Part shown: one piece after another, positions 43,934 to 55,280 of the stretch
Layout of the letters: each line of letters begins with the position of its first letter
Position numbering within the stretch: the stretch's first letter is position 1
Source of the DNA: Enterobacter mori
Lineage (GTDB): Bacteria; Pseudomonadota; Gammaproteobacteria; Enterobacterales; Enterobacteriaceae
Reading direction: 5' to 3'
Length of the DNA stretch: 64,000 bases
NCBI RefSeq assembly: GCF_025244905.1
Contig: NZ_CP104285.1
Span: 4,030,001 to 4,094,000 of the forward strand
The notes under the pieces: model-generated
Database searches by the model: none
What the model was told of the DNA's origin: nothing
The model's input: the letters and a program-made list of their open reading frames with translations, nothing else
Made by a program: the position numbers and the translations under genes

Positions 43934-44932
43934 ATGATACGTTTCGCAGTCATTGGAACGAACTGGATCACGCGCCAGTTCGTCGACGCCGCCCACGAAA
44001 CCGGCAAATATAAGCTTACCGCGGTCTATTCCCGCAGCCTCGAGCAGGCGCAGAGTTTCGCGAACGATTACCTGGTCGAGCATCTGTTCACCTCGCTCGA
44101 CGAGATGGCGCAAAGCGACGCCATTGACGCGGTCTATATCGCCAGCCCGAACTCCCTGCACTTCCCGCAAACGAAGCTGTTCCTCAGCCATAAAAAGCAT
44201 GTGATTTGCGAGAAGCCGCTGGCGTCGAATATTCAGGAAGTGGAAGCGGCCATTGCGCTTGCCCGCGAAAACCAGGTGGTGCTGTTCGAAGCGTTCAAAA
44301 CCGCCAGCCTGCCGAATTTCCTGCTGTTGCAGCAGTCCCTGCCGAAAATTGGCAAAGTGCGTAAAGCCTTTATCAACTACTGCCAGTACTCGTCGCGCTA
44401 CCAGCGCTACCTGGACGGCGAGAACCCGAACACCTTTAACCCGGCGTTCTCTAACGGCTCGATTATGGATATCGGCTTCTACTGCCTGGCCTCTGCCGTG
44501 GCCCTGTGGGGCGAGCCGCATGGCGTAACGGCCACCGCCAGCCTGCTGGAGAGCGGCGTGGATGCGCACGGTTTAGCGGTCCTGGATTACGGTGATTTCA
44601 GCGTCACGCTGCAGCACTCCAAGGTGAGCGATTCCGTGCTGCCGAGCGAAATTCAGGGCGAGGCGGGCTCGCTGGTTATCGAGAAGATCTCCGAATGCCA
44701 GAAAGTGAGCTTTGTGCCGCGCGGCGGTAAAGCGCAGGAGCTGACGCAGCCTCAGCATATTAACACTATGCTCTATGAGGCAGAGGTCTTCGCCCGTCTG
44801 GTGGAAGACAACGAAGTGAATCACCCTGGCCTCGCGGTAAGCCGCACCACGGCGAAGCTGCAAACGGAGATCCGCCGCCAGACCGGCGTGGTGTTCCCGG
44901 CAGACGACGTGAGCGCGGAAGCTATCGCGTAA
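43934..44932 (+). CDS. ygjR: Gfo/Idh/MocA oxidoreductase YgjR
   Basis: The 332-residue NAD(P)-dependent oxidoreductase has an N-terminal Rossmann fold (MIRFAVIGTNWITRQFVDA), CEKPLASNIQEVEAAI with the catalytic lysine of the EKP motif, and the C-terminal sugar-binding domain. Substrate is unknown. Genome order with ygjP and alx is that of E. coli, so the assignment as YgjR is firm, the chemistry not. Confidence 0.9.
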   Translation: MIRFAVIGTNWITRQFVDAAHETGKYKLTAVYSRSLEQAQSFANDYLVEHLFTSLDEMAQSDAIDAVYIASPNSLHFPQTKLFLSHKKHVICEKPLASNIQEVEAAIALARENQVVLFEAFKTASLPNFLLLQQSLPKIGKVRKAFINYCQYSSRYQRYLDGENPNTFNPAFSNGSIMDIGFYCLASAVALWGEPHGVTATASLLESGVDAHGLAVLDYGDFSVTLQHSKVSDSVLPSEIQGEAGSLVIEKISECQKVSFVPRGGKAQELTQPQHINTMLYEAEVFARLVEDNEVNHPGLAVSRTTAKLQTEIRRQTGVVFPADDVSAEAIA

Positions 44933-44952
44933 AACTGTGTAATGAAACGGCG

Positions 44953-44979
44953 CAGACCATTGACGAAACCGATGGTCTG
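44953..44979 (+). terminator. Likely terminator after ygjR
   Basis: An 8-bp stem CAGACCAT / ATGGTCTG with an 11-base loop, followed by ACATATTTTGTT, ends 20 bases before the alx riboswitch. It separates ygjR from the alx leader. Confidence 0.55.
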
Positions 44980-44995
44980 ACATATTTTGTTACCT

Positions 44996-45166
44996 GCAAA
45001 GGGGAGTAACTTCTTCGCCGGTGGATCGTCATTACGATGCGTGCAATACCGCATCCGGTCGCCGGGCAACCCTCGTGGTTGTAAGTGAGACCTTGCCGGA
45101 AGGCGAGGTCTATGCATAAAAAGCTAACGGCTATCGTCTTCTGACCATAGCCGTTTTTGTTTTTTT
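44996..45166 (+). ncRNA. yybP-ykoY manganese riboswitch (PRE) upstream of alx
   Basis: The leader of alx shows the conserved elements of this riboswitch: GGGGAGTA (45001-45008), CCGGTCGCCGG, and the terminal hairpin AGACCTTGCC-GGAA-GGCGAGGTCT (45088-45111). It is followed by an expression-platform terminator AACGGCTAT / ATAGCCGTT (45126-45134 and 45147-45155) with a T-rich tail to about 45166. In E. coli, this element (also called the pH-responsive element) activates alx with Mn2+ and alkaline pH by altering structure around the ribosome site. The alx start is 19 bases after the T run. Confidence 0.92.
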
Positions 45167-45184
45167 ATGTGTAAGGAAAATAGT

Positions 45185-46150
45185 ATGCATTCTGTCGGCA
45201 CTCCAATGTTGTGGGGCGGATTCGCGGTTGTCGTGCTCATCATGCTGGCGATCGACCTCTTTTTGCAGGGCCGTCGCGGCGCGCACGGCATGAGCATCAA
45301 ACAGGCTGCGGCCTGGTCTCTTGTGTGGGTTACTCTCTCCCTGCTGTTCTGTGCCGCCTTCTGGTGGTATCTGGCCTCGACCGAAGGCCGTGCGGTGGCC
45401 GATCCTCAGGCGCTCGCCTTCCTCACCGGCTATCTGATTGAAAAAGCCCTGGCCGTTGATAACGTCTTCGTCTGGCTGATGCTGTTCAGCTACTTCGCCG
45501 TACCTGCTGCCCTACAGCGCCGCGTGCTGGTCTATGGCGTGCTGGGTGCGATTATCCTGCGTACCATCATGATCTTCGCCGGCAGCTGGTTGATTACCCA
45601 GTTTGAATGGCTGCTGTACGTCTTCGGCGCGTTCTTGCTCTTTACCGGGGTCAAAATGGCGCTGGCGAAAGAAGACGAAACCGGTATTGGCGAGAAGCCG
45701 TTGGTGAAGTGGATCCGCAGCCATCTGCGCATGACGGACAAAATCGAAACCGAGCACTTCTTCGTGCGCAAGAACGGCCTGCTGTTTGCCACGCCGCTGC
45801 TGCTGGTGCTGATTCTGGTCGAGCTGAGCGACGTGATTTTCGCGGTCGACAGCATCCCGGCAATCTTTGCCGTCACCACCGACCCGTTCATTGTGCTGAC
45901 CTCTAACCTGTTTGCAATCCTCGGTCTACGTGCGATGTACTTCCTGCTTGCGGGCGCGGCGGAGCGCTTCTCCATGCTGAAGTACGGCCTGTCGGTGATC
46001 CTGGTGTTTATCGGTATCAAGATGCTGATCGTCGATTTCTACCACATCCCTATCGCCATTTCGCTCGGCGTGGTGTTTGGCATTCTGGTTGTGACGCTGA
46101 TTATCAATACCTGGGTTAACCGCCAGCACGATAAGAAGCAGCAGGCTTAG
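45185..46150 (+). CDS. alx: TerC-family Mn2+ exporter Alx
   Basis: The 321-residue inner-membrane protein has about nine hydrophobic segments. Diagnostic of the TerC family: [19 protein letters not shown] and [28 protein letters not shown], both with the acidic residues implicated in metal transport. In E. coli Alx exports manganese and is induced at high pH. I used the ATG at 45185 (MHSVGT) because length then equals E. coli Alx; an in-frame ATG at 45167 would lie inside the terminator tail. Controlled by the riboswitch immediately upstream. Confidence 0.95.
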   Translation: MHSVGTPMLWGGFAVVVLIMLAIDLFLQGRRGAHGMSIKQAAAWSLVWVTLSLLFCAAFWWYLASTEGRAVADPQALAFLTGYLIEKALAVDNVFVWLMLFSYFAVPAALQRRVLVYGVLGAIILRTIMIFAGSWLITQFEWLLYVFGAFLLFTGVKMALAKEDETGIGEKPLVKWIRSHLRMTDKIETEHFFVRKNGLLFATPLLLVLILVELSDVIFAVDSIPAIFAVTTDPFIVLTSNLFAILGLRAMYFLLAGAAERFSMLKYGLSVILVFIGIKMLIVDFYHIPIAISLGVVFGILVVTLIINTWVNRQHDKKQQA

Positions 46151-46158
46151 TACATTTT

Positions 46159-46183
46159 GCCGGGTGGCGCAGCGCCACCCGGC
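46159..46183. repeat. Single REP hairpin after alx
   Basis: GCCGGGTGGCGCAGCGCCACCCGGC is a perfect hairpin of the REP type nine bases after the alx stop codon, with only one unit. It may also act as a terminator or 3' end stabiliser. Confidence 0.75.
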
Positions 46184-46304
46184 ACCTTCGTTAATCAATA
46201 GTTAAAAAACATGACGCAACACGTAAAATCCAGCATTTTACGCTTCCCTCCTTTCGCGCATTCCCTATACTCGACCAGGCAAACATTTACTTACATCCGG
46301 ACAT

Positions 46305-46326
46305 AAATGTGACTAAGAGCACATTC
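46305..46326. promoter_or_regulatory. CRP-like site upstream of sstT
   Basis: TGTGA-N6-GCACA (46308-46323) within AAATGTGACTAAGAGCACAT matches the CRP dyad at nine of ten core positions. It lies 34 bases before the sstT ATG and downstream of a likely -10 (TATACT, 46266-46271), so if bound it would more likely repress or attenuate than activate from that promoter. Confidence 0.5.
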
Positions 46327-46359
46327 GGAATGGAACGCAATTTCACTCAGGAATAATGT

Positions 46360-47601
46360 ATGAGCACACAATCAATGGGGCTTTTTGCGCGCCTGGCGCA
46401 GGGGAGTCTGGTTAAACAAATTCTGGTAGGGCTGGTACTGGGGATCCTGCTGGCGCTGGTGTCGAAACCTGCTGCTATCGCGACGGGCCTGCTGGGTACG
46501 CTGTTTGTTGGTGCACTGAAAGCTGTCGCGCCGGTTCTGGTACTGATGCTGGTGATGGCGTCAATTGCCAACCATCAACACGGACAAAAAACCAACATTC
46601 GCCCTATTCTGTTCCTGTATCTGCTGGGAACCTTCTCTGCTGCATTAACGGCCGTGGTGTTTAGCTTCCTGTTCCCATCCACGCTGCACCTGACCAGCGC
46701 GGCCGGTGATATCACCCCGCCATCCGGGATTGTGGAAGTCCTTCGCGGTCTGCTGATGAGCATGGTCACTAACCCGATTGATGCCCTGCTGAATGCAAAC
46801 TACATTGGTATCCTGGTCTGGGCGATTGGCCTGGGCTTCGCGCTGCGTCACGGCAACGAGACCACGAAAAACCTGATTAACGACGTGTCGAACGCCGTGA
46901 CCTTTATGGTGAAAATCGTTATTCGTTTTGCGCCAATCGGTATCTTCGGTCTGGTCTCCTCAACGCTGGCAACCACCGGGTTTGAAACCCTGTGGGGTTA
47001 CGCGCAGCTTCTGATTGTGCTGATTGGCTGTATGCTGCTGGTCGCGCTGGTCATTAACCCGCTGCTGGTGTTCTGGCAGATCCGCCGCAACCCGTACCCG
47101 CTGGTGCTGACCTGCCTGCGCGAGAGCGGCGTGTATGCTTTCTTCACCCGCAGCTCTGCGGCGAACATTCCGGTTAACATGGCGCTTGCTGAGAAGCTGA
47201 ACCTGGATCGCGATACCTATTCCGTGTCAATCCCGCTGGGCGCAACCGTGAACATGGCGGGTGCGGCGATCACTATCACCGTGCTGACGCTAGCGGCGGT
47301 ACATACGCTGGGCATTCCAGTGGATCTGCCAACCGCGCTGCTGTTGAGCGTGGTGGCGTCACTGTGTGCCTGTGGCGCATCCGGCGTGGCGGGCGGCTCG
47401 CTGCTGCTGATCCCGCTGGCGTGTAATATGTTCGGTATCCCGAACGAGATCGCGATGCAGGTTGTGGCCGTTGGCTTTATCATCGGCGTATTGCAGGACT
47501 CCTGCGAAACGGCGCTGAACTCCTCTACCGACGTGCTGTTCACCGCAGCGGCCTGTCAGGCGGAAGACGCGCGTTTAGCTAAGAATGCTCTGCGCAGTTA
47601 A
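46360..47601 (+). CDS. sstT: Sodium/serine-threonine symporter SstT
   Basis: The 413-residue member of the dicarboxylate/amino acid:cation symporter family imports serine and threonine with Na+. Seen: eight to nine membrane segments, the re-entrant serine-rich loop [21 protein letters not shown], and the cation/substrate segment [30 protein letters not shown] precedes the ATG. Single gene with its own leader; in E. coli the mRNA is a target of the GcvB small RNA. A REP pair follows. Confidence 0.95.
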   Translation: MSTQSMGLFARLAQGSLVKQILVGLVLGILLALVSKPAAIATGLLGTLFVGALKAVAPVLVLMLVMASIANHQHGQKTNIRPILFLYLLGTFSAALTAVVFSFLFPSTLHLTSAAGDITPPSGIVEVLRGLLMSMVTNPIDALLNANYIGILVWAIGLGFALRHGNETTKNLINDVSNAVTFMVKIVIRFAPIGIFGLVSSTLATTGFETLWGYAQLLIVLIGCMLLVALVINPLLVFWQIRRNPYPLVLTCLRESGVYAFFTRSSAANIPVNMALAEKLNLDRDTYSVSIPLGATVNMAGAAITITVLTLAAVHTLGIPVDLPTALLLSVVASLCACGASGVAGGSLLLIPLACNMFGIPNEIAMQVVAVGFIIGVLQDSCETALNSSTDVLFTAAACQAEDARLAKNALRS

Positions 47602-47609
47602 AAAGAAAA

Positions 47610-47679
47610 GCCCGGTGGCGGCTACGCCTTACCGGGCCTACAGGGTTCACCAGGTCGGGTAAACGCTAGCGTCACCCGA
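47610..47679. repeat. REP pair after sstT
   Basis: GCCCGGTGGCGGCTACGCCT... (47610-47641) and a second, diverged unit TCGGGTAAACGCTAGCGTCA... (47655-47679), between the convergent sstT and uxaA genes. Confidence 0.8.
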
Positions 47680-47687
47680 CTAACCAC

Positions 47688-49175
47688 CTAAAGCGTCACA
47701 CCACTCTTAAAGAGCGCCAGCTCGCGGAAGTCGTTCTTCTCGTTACAGGTTTGCTTGCCGCTGGCAATTTCCACGATGACATCAACAAATTCATCGAGCA
47801 GCTGCGGCATCGCTTTGCCGTGAATCAGCTGGCCCGCATCAAAGTCAATCCAGTGCTTTTTCTTTGCCGCCAGTTCGCTGTTGGTGGCGATTTTCACCGT
47901 CGGCACAAAACCGCCGTACGGCGTACCACGCCCGGTGCTGAACAGCACCATATGGCAGCCGGCTCCCGCCAGCGCGCTGGTGGCGACCGCATCGTTGCCC
48001 GGTGCGCTGAGCAGATTCAGACCGTGCGTTTTCAGGCGCTCGCCGTAGCGCAGCACGTCAACCACCTGGCTCGCGCCCGCTTTCTGGGTGCAGCCGAGGG
48101 ATTTCTCTTCAAGTGTGGTGATCCCGCCCGCCTTGTTGCCCGGCGACGGGTTCTCATAAATCGGCTGATTGTGGGCGATGAAGTACTGTTTGAAGTCGTT
48201 CACCATGGTGACGGTTTTCTCAAACGTCTCTTCGTCGCGGCAGTGGCTCATCAGAATACGCTCTGCGCCGAACATTTCCGGCACTTCGGTCAGCACCGTG
48301 GTGCCGCCGTTGGCGATGACGTAGTCGGAGAAACGGCCGAGCATCGGGTTAGCGGTAATGCCGGAAAGACCATCAGATCCGCCGCACTCGAGACCAAACT
48401 TCAGCTCGCTCAGCTTGCCCGGCTCGCGCTTGTCATGGCGCATGACGTCATACAACTGATGAAGCTGCTCAACGCCCGCTTCCACTTCGTCGTCCTGATG
48501 CTGACACACCATAAAATGCACACGCTCAGGGTCGAATTCCCCCAGCGTGTCGCGGAAAGCGTCAACCTGATTGTTCTCACAGCCCAGGCCAATCACCAGC
48601 ACCGCGCCTGCGTTCGGGTGGCGCACCATGTTTTGCAGCATGGTGCGGGTATTGATGTGGTCGTCGCCGAGCTGGGAGCAACCGTAGGTATGGCTGAACA
48701 AATGCACGCCGTCAGTGCCTTCGGCATCGTGGGTCTCTTTCAGGAAACGCGTCTGAATTTGACGCGCAATCCCGTTCACGCAGCCGACGGTCGGGAGGAT
48801 CCACAGTTCATTGCGGATCCCCACCTCGCCGCTGGCGCGACGGTAGATCTGCACTTCACGATCTGCCGCCTGCCCGGCTTCCGCCTGGAGATCAGGTTGA
48901 TAGCTGTACTCGTCCAGATCGCTCAGATTGGTACGGGTATTGTGGGAGTGAATATATTCACCCGGCGCAATATCCGCCAGCGCATGGCCGATGGGCAAAC
49001 CGTACTTCACCACGTTCTCCCCTTTCGCAATGGGGATCAGGGCAAACTTGTGTCCACGCCCAATGGCCTGGCGCAACGTGACCGACTGACCGTCGAACGT
49101 GACGTTCGTTCCTTCGGTCAAATCAGCCAGCGCGACGGCAACGTTATCCAGCGAATGGATTTTGATGTATTGCAT
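47688..49175 (-). CDS. uxaA: Altronate dehydratase UxaA
   Basis: The 495-residue Fe2+-dependent enzyme dehydrates D-altronate to 2-keto-3-deoxygluconate in galacturonate catabolism. N-terminal SAF domain (MQYIKIHSLDNVAVAL ... HSHNTRTNLSD), then the large catalytic domain with GLECGGSDGLSGITANP and GRGTPYGGFVPTVKIATNS. Second gene of uxaCA, 17 bases after uxaC. Length equals the E. coli enzyme. Confidence 0.96.
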   Translation of the reverse strand: MQYIKIHSLDNVAVALADLTEGTNVTFDGQSVTLRQAIGRGHKFALIPIAKGENVVKYGLPIGHALADIAPGEYIHSHNTRTNLSDLDEYSYQPDLQAEAGQAADREVQIYRRASGEVGIRNELWILPTVGCVNGIARQIQTRFLKETHDAEGTDGVHLFSHTYGCSQLGDDHINTRTMLQNMVRHPNAGAVLVIGLGCENNQVDAFRDTLGEFDPERVHFMVCQHQDDEVEAGVEQLHQLYDVMRHDKREPGKLSELKFGLECGGSDGLSGITANPMLGRFSDYVIANGGTTVLTEVPEMFGAERILMSHCRDEETFEKTVTMVNDFKQYFIAHNQPIYENPSPGNKAGGITTLEEKSLGCTQKAGASQVVDVLRYGERLKTHGLNLLSAPGNDAVATSALAGAGCHMVLFSTGRGTPYGGFVPTVKIATNSELAAKKKHWIDFDAGQLIHGKAMPQLLDEFVDVIVEIASGKQTCNEKNDFRELALFKSGVTL

Positions 49176-49192
49176 ATCAACCTCAGACGGCC

Positions 49193-50701
<1,509 letters not shown>

Positions 50702-50817
50702 TCAGATCAATAAACGTCGACAAATAAATTACCCCAAATGGAGTAAACCCTCTTACAGGCCGCGTCAATACTGGCTTTGCTCGCACCGCGGAATATCCCT
50801 ACAAAGATTCACACATT

Positions 50818-50833
50818 TGTGATGTCACTCACC
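50818..50833. promoter_or_regulatory. CRP site for exuT
   Basis: TGTGA-TGTCAC-TCACC matches TGTGA-N6-TCACA at nine of ten core positions. It lies just before the ExuR-type operator, consistent with glucose-repressed, hexuronate-induced expression as in E. coli. Confidence 0.65.
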
Positions 50834-50841
50834 TTTTAAAG

Positions 50842-50852
50842 TTGTATGACAA
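50842..50852. promoter_or_regulatory. ExuR operator for exuT
   Basis: TTGTATGACAA fits the TNGTNNNACNA pattern of FadR-subfamily GntR repressors exactly, nine bases after the CRP core. ExuR encoded just beyond exuT is the natural ligand. Confidence 0.65.
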
Positions 50853-51080
50853 GTTATCGTTTCGCCGTCGCAAACACTACGCCGACGGAATGCATTGCTG
50901 GTGTCAAGAACATCAGATTTAACGGTACGGAAACCGACTTATGCACGATGACTTTTGGCAAGGTTCGGGCCGTTCCGGGACATCTCCCGGTTATGCCCCT
51001 CCCGTTACTGAACAACTCCCGGCAACGGTTGAGTAGTTACCGTGTTCTGGCACGGAAATAACATAACGATGAGGTTTTAC

Positions 51081-52379
51081 ATGCGTAAAATTAAAGGGTT
51101 ACGTTGGTATATGATCGCACTGGTGACGCTCGGCACCGTGCTGGGCTACCTTACGCGTAACACAGTGGCAGCAGCGGCTCCAACGTTGATGGAAGAGTTG
51201 CACATCACCACGCAGCAATACTCCTACATCATTGCGGCTTATTCCGCGGCTTATACCATCATGCAGCCTGTTGCAGGCTATGTTCTGGATATTCTGGGTA
51301 CCAAAATCGGCTATGCCTTCTTCGCCGTCGCCTGGGCGATTTTCTGCGGTGCAACCGCACTGGCAGGCAGCTGGGGCGGCCTGGCGCTGGCGCGTGGTGC
51401 AGTCGGTGCGGCTGAAGCCGCCATGATCCCGGCGGGCCTGAAGGCAAGCTCCGAATGGTTCCCGGCTAAAGAGCGTTCCATCGCTGTAGGCTACTTCAAC
51501 GTGGGCTCGTCGATTGGTGCAATGATTGCGCCGCCGCTGGTGGTCTGGGCCATCGTGATGCACAGCTGGCAGATGGCATTCATTATCTCTGGCGTACTGA
51601 GCTTTGCATGGGCAATGGCGTGGCTGGTGTTTTATAAACACCCGCGCGACCAGAAAAAACTCTCTGAAGAAGAGCGTGACTACATCATTGGCGGTCAGGA
51701 ATCTCAACACCAGACCAACAACGGCAAAAAAATGTCCGTCTGGCAGATCCTGGGCACCCGTCAGTTCTGGGGGATCGCCCTGCCGCGCTTCCTGGCAGAA
51801 CCGGCCTGGGGTACCTTCAACGCCTGGATCCCGCTGTTCATGTTTAAAGTGTACGGCTTTAACCTGAAAGAGATCGCGATGTTCGCCTGGATGCCAATGC
51901 TGTTCGCAGATCTGGGCTGTATCGTGGGCGGCTACCTGCCACCGCTGTTCCAGCGCTGGTTTGGGGTGAACCTGATTGTCTCCCGTAAAATGGTCGTCAC
52001 CATGGGCGCCCTGCTGATGATCGGCCCTGGCATGATCGGCCTGTTCACCAGCCCATATGTGGCTATCGCCCTGCTGTGTATTGGCGGCTTTGCGCACCAG
52101 TCTCTGTCCGGCGCGCTGATTACGCTCTCGTCAGACGTCTTCGGTCGTAACGAAGTGGCAACGGCCAACGGCCTGACCGGTATGGCGGCATGGACAGCAA
52201 GTACCCTGTTTGCGCTGGTGGTCGGTGCGCTGGCAGATACCATTGGCTTTAGCCCGCTGTTCGCGGTGCTGGCTATCTTTGACCTGATGGGTGCGGTGGT
52301 TATCTGGACGGTGCTGAAAAGTAAATCCGCAGACGAACTGGCGAAAGAGTCCCTCGGGGGACCGGCAACGCAGAGTTAG
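51081..52379 (+). CDS. exuT: Hexuronate transporter ExuT
   Basis: The 432-residue MFS permease of the anion:cation symporter type imports galacturonate and glucuronate with protons. Seen: 12 hydrophobic segments, RNTVAAAAPTLMEELHI, GLKASSEWFPAKERSIAVGYFN, and WGIALPRFLAEPAWGTFNAWIPLF. I chose ATG 51081 (MRKIKGLRW) with GAGG seven bases upstream; starts at 51042 or 51069 would add a polar tail before the first segment. exuR follows on the same strand with a REP pair between. Confidence 0.95.
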   Translation: MRKIKGLRWYMIALVTLGTVLGYLTRNTVAAAAPTLMEELHITTQQYSYIIAAYSAAYTIMQPVAGYVLDILGTKIGYAFFAVAWAIFCGATALAGSWGGLALARGAVGAAEAAMIPAGLKASSEWFPAKERSIAVGYFNVGSSIGAMIAPPLVVWAIVMHSWQMAFIISGVLSFAWAMAWLVFYKHPRDQKKLSEEERDYIIGGQESQHQTNNGKKMSVWQILGTRQFWGIALPRFLAEPAWGTFNAWIPLFMFKVYGFNLKEIAMFAWMPMLFADLGCIVGGYLPPLFQRWFGVNLIVSRKMVVTMGALLMIGPGMIGLFTSPYVAIALLCIGGFAHQSLSGALITLSSDVFGRNEVATANGLTGMAAWTASTLFALVVGALADTIGFSPLFAVLAIFDLMGAVVIWTVLKSKSADELAKESLGGPATQS

Positions 52380-52388
52380 CATCGCTGT

Positions 52389-52466
52389 GCCGGGTGGCGG
52401 CTTCGCCTGACCCGGCCTACAACATCCAACGAAACCGTAGGCCGGGTAAGCGCAGCGCCACCCGGC
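52389..52466. repeat. REP pair (BIME) between exuT and exuR
   Basis: GCCGGGTGGCGGCTTCGCCT... (52389-52420) and the inverted GTAGGCCGGGTAAGCGCAGC... (52438-52466). It is the only REP pair in the window between two genes on the same strand. Confidence 0.85.
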
Positions 52467-52569
52467 ATGTAAAGGCCGCTCAGTAGCGGCTTTTTTCATG
52501 GCAAAATCTGGAGAGTGGCTCGCAAAAGTGGTATAACAAATCATCCGCCGTACCCTGCCTGGAGCGCAT

Positions 52570-53346
52570 ATGGAAATCACCGAACCACGTCGTTTATATC
52601 AACAACTTGCTGCCGAGCTGAAAGATCGCATCGAGCAAGGTGTCTATCTTGTCGGTGATAAACTTCCCGCTGAGCGCTTTATTGCGGATGAAAAGAGCGT
52701 GAGCCGCACGGTCGTGCGTGAAGCCATCATCATGCTGGAAGTGGAAGGCTACGTAGAGGTACGCAAAGGTTCCGGTATTCATGTGATCTCCAACCAGGCA
52801 AAACACTCCCCGGCACCGGACGAAAATCTGGAATTTGCCAGCTACGGTCCGTTTGAGCTGCTCCAGGCTCGCCAGCTGATCGAGAGTAATATTGCCGAAT
52901 TCGCCGCTACTCAGGTCACCAAACAGGACATCATGAAGCTGATGGAGATCCAGGAAAACGCGCGTAAAGAAAAATGTTTCCGCGATTCAGAATGGGATCT
53001 TCAGTTCCACGTCCAGGTGGCGCTGGCCACGCAGAATACGGCGCTGGCCGCAATCGTGGAAAAAATGTGGACTCAGCGCGTTCATAACCCGTACTGGAAA
53101 AAACTGCACGATCATATCGATTCCCGCACCGTGGATAACTGGTGCGACGATCACGACCAAATTCTTAAGGCACTGATTCGCAAAGATCCACATGCGGCAA
53201 AACTGGCGATGTGGCAGCATCTGGAAAATACCAAACTGATGTTGTTTAACGAAACCAGCGACGACTTCGAATTTAACGCTGACCGCTATCTTTTTGCCGA
53301 TAATCCCGTGGTTCATCTCGATACCGCATCCAGTCAGGCAAAATAG
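52570..53346 (+). CDS. exuR: Hexuronate regulon repressor ExuR
   Basis: The 258-residue GntR/FadR-subfamily repressor is released by galacturonate-derived inducers. N-terminal winged helix ([47 protein letters not shown]) and an all-helical FCD effector domain. It controls exuT and uxaCA and, in E. coli, acts together with UxuR. The gene ends before a 344-base gap. Length equals E. coli ExuR. Confidence 0.95.
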   Translation: MEITEPRRLYQQLAAELKDRIEQGVYLVGDKLPAERFIADEKSVSRTVVREAIIMLEVEGYVEVRKGSGIHVISNQAKHSPAPDENLEFASYGPFELLQARQLIESNIAEFAATQVTKQDIMKLMEIQENARKEKCFRDSEWDLQFHVQVALATQNTALAAIVEKMWTQRVHNPYWKKLHDHIDSRTVDNWCDDHDQILKALIRKDPHAAKLAMWQHLENTKLMLFNETSDDFEFNADRYLFADNPVVHLDTASSQAK

Positions 53347-53690
53347 TCTACCTTTATGCTGGCAGGCGCTTCGCTGCGCCTGATGGCGAACAGGGGTAAG
53401 CAAAACATATATAGTGTCAGCCTTTGTAAAATCCCTCGCTCCCTTCCAGGGCTTACGCCAAAATCACTCCACCCCTGCAAATTCTGTGACGCAGAACGTT
53501 GGGCTTTGTTACAATTGGATTCACTTCGTTATTTTGTAAGTTAGTGCTTGCTAACCAGCCAATTAACAGGGAACAGTGTTGGCCACACACCAATGTGTCC
53601 GCGAGCGACCATAATGAAATCACAACAATGTCGCCGTGCTGTTTTTCCCGGATTACAGGCGTGACGTTAACCGATTTCCAGGAACACTGA
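53347..53690. other. Intergenic region upstream of yqjA
   Basis: A hairpin CAGGCGC / GCGCCTG (53363-53369 and 53376-53382) follows exuR but lacks a T run. The rest is a leader or promoter region for yqjA. E. coli yqjA-mzrA belongs to the Cpx envelope-stress regulon, but I found only one GTAAA-type half here, not a full CpxR box. No gene is visible. Confidence 0.45.
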
Positions 53691-54353
53691 ATGGAACTTT
53701 TGACCCAACTACTGAATGCCCTGTGGGCTCAGGATTTCGAAACGCTGGCCAACCCTTCCATGATTGGCATGCTTTATTTTGTCCTATTTATGATTCTGTT
53801 CCTTGAGAACGGACTGCTTCCTGCTGCCTTTTTACCGGGCGACAGTCTGCTGGTCCTGGTAGGCGTACTCTGTGCGAAAGGGGCGATGGCCTTCCCGCAA
53901 ACCGTATTGCTGTTAACTATTGCGGCCAGCCTGGGCTGCTGGGTGAGCTACATTCAGGGGCGGTGGCTGGGCAACACGCGGATCGTACAAAACTGGCTTT
54001 CGCACCTTCCGGCGCATTACCACCAGCGCGCACACCATCTTTTCCATAAGCACGGGCTTTCGGCGCTGCTGATGGGCCGTTTTATCGCGTTTGTCCGTAC
54101 TCTGCTGCCCACCATCGCCGGGCTGTCCGGTCTGAGCAGTACCCGCTTCCAGTTCTTTAACTGGATGAGCGGCCTGTTATGGGTACTGATCCTCACCACG
54201 CTGGGCTACGCGCTGGGCAAAACCCCGGTCTTCATGAAGTATGAAGATCAGTTGATGTCCTGCCTGATGCTGTTACCGGTGGTCCTGCTGGTCTTTGGCC
54301 TGGTGGGTTCACTGGTTGTCCTGTGGAAAAAGAAATACGGCGCCAGGGGTTAA
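53691..54353 (+). CDS. yqjA: DedA-family membrane protein YqjA
   Basis: The 220-residue inner-membrane DedA protein has four to six hydrophobic segments with the conserved [17 protein letters not shown] and [20 protein letters not shown] regions. E. coli YqjA is a proton-dependent osmosensing transporter needed for alkaline pH tolerance and, with YghB, for membrane integrity. AGGAAC precedes the ATG. mzrA follows after two bases. Confidence 0.95.
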   Translation: MELLTQLLNALWAQDFETLANPSMIGMLYFVLFMILFLENGLLPAAFLPGDSLLVLVGVLCAKGAMAFPQTVLLLTIAASLGCWVSYIQGRWLGNTRIVQNWLSHLPAHYHQRAHHLFHKHGLSALLMGRFIAFVRTLLPTIAGLSGLSSTRFQFFNWMSGLLWVLILTTLGYALGKTPVFMKYEDQLMSCLMLLPVVLLVFGLVGSLVVLWKKKYGARG

Positions 54354-54355
54354 CC

Positions 54356-54739
54356 ATGGTTATCTCTCCGCTCGCTCTGCGTCGCGTCTCTTACGCCATG
54401 ATCGCGCTGATGATGTTCAGCATCCTGATCCTGGCATGGGCTGCGCTGCAGCATCAGGAATCGACGCTGGCAATACGTCCGGTGAATCAGGGGGCCAGCG
54501 TGCCGGATGGTTTTTCCATCTGGCATCATCTGGACGCCAACGGGATCCGCTTTAAAAGCATCACGCCGCAAGACGACGTGCTGCTGATAAAATTTGACTC
54601 CAGCGCGCAAAGTGCAGCGGCAAAAGCCGTGCTCGACAGAACGCTGCCGCAGGGTTATATCATTGCTCAGCAGGAAGACGACAGCCATGTTGCCTCCTGG
54701 ATGTCGCTGCTACGCGATACGTCGCATCGGTTTGGTTAA
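54356..54739 (+). CDS. mzrA: EnvZ/OmpR modulator MzrA
   Basis: The 127-residue inner-membrane protein has one N-terminal segment (about 10-32, YAMIALMMFSILILAWAAL) and a periplasmic part. E. coli MzrA (YqjB) interacts with EnvZ and links Cpx signalling to OmpR control of porins. The ATG at 54356 is two bases after the yqjA stop; an upstream frame start would lie within yqjA. Confidence 0.93.
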   Translation: MVISPLALRRVSYAMIALMMFSILILAWAALQHQESTLAIRPVNQGASVPDGFSIWHHLDANGIRFKSITPQDDVLLIKFDSSAQSAAAKAVLDRTLPQGYIIAQQEDDSHVASWMSLLRDTSHRFG

Positions 54740-54882
54740 TTACCAGGATTCCGAATCTTTTCACTCACTTTGGTGATTACGCCGTTTACTTACTATGCTT
54801 AAGTACGCGGAGCACCCCTCAGATGTTCTCCGCATCGTTCTGGATCACGGCTCACGCCGTAACACAATGGAAGGTTTCGATA

Positions 54883-55251
54883 ATGAAATTCCGCATTACC
54901 CTGGCTCTGGCCCTTTTTTCTTTAAGCACAGCGTCATACGCCACCTCTCTCTGTCAGGAGAAAGAACAGGATATTCAGCGCGAGATCGGTTATGCCGAAA
55001 AGCATAACAATCAGCACCGCGTTGATGGCCTGAAGAAAGCGTTAAGCGAAGTGAAAGACAACTGTTCCGACAGCAAGCTGCGTGCCGATCACCAGAAAAA
55101 AATCGCTGAACAGAAGGACGAGATAGCCGAGCGCCGTCAAGACCTGCAGGAAGCGAAAGAGAAAGGGGATGCGGAAAAAATTGCCAAGCGCGAGAAGAAG
55201 TTGAAAGAAGCGCAGGATGACCTGAAAGCGCTGGAAGCTCGCGATTATTGA
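54883..55251 (+). CDS. yqjC: DUF1090 periplasmic protein YqjC
   Basis: The 122-residue protein has a signal peptide (ending TASYA) and a highly charged mature part with predicted coiled coil (QKKIAEQKDEIAERRQDLQEAKEKG). Two cysteines (SLCQEK, DNCSD) could pair. First gene of yqjCDEK. Start at 54883 gives the signal peptide MKFRITLALALF and has AAGG upstream; function unknown. Confidence 0.92.
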   Translation: MKFRITLALALFSLSTASYATSLCQEKEQDIQREIGYAEKHNNQHRVDGLKKALSEVKDNCSDSKLRADHQKKIAEQKDEIAERRQDLQEAKEKGDAEKIAKREKKLKEAQDDLKALEARDY

Positions 55252-55280
55252 GTTAACGGAAATCTCAACAGGAGAGAATC

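Noticed and set aside
50846..51061. 71-codon frame in the exuT leader as a gene
   Set aside because: Its ATG lies inside the ExuR operator and no Shine-Dalgarno is visible.
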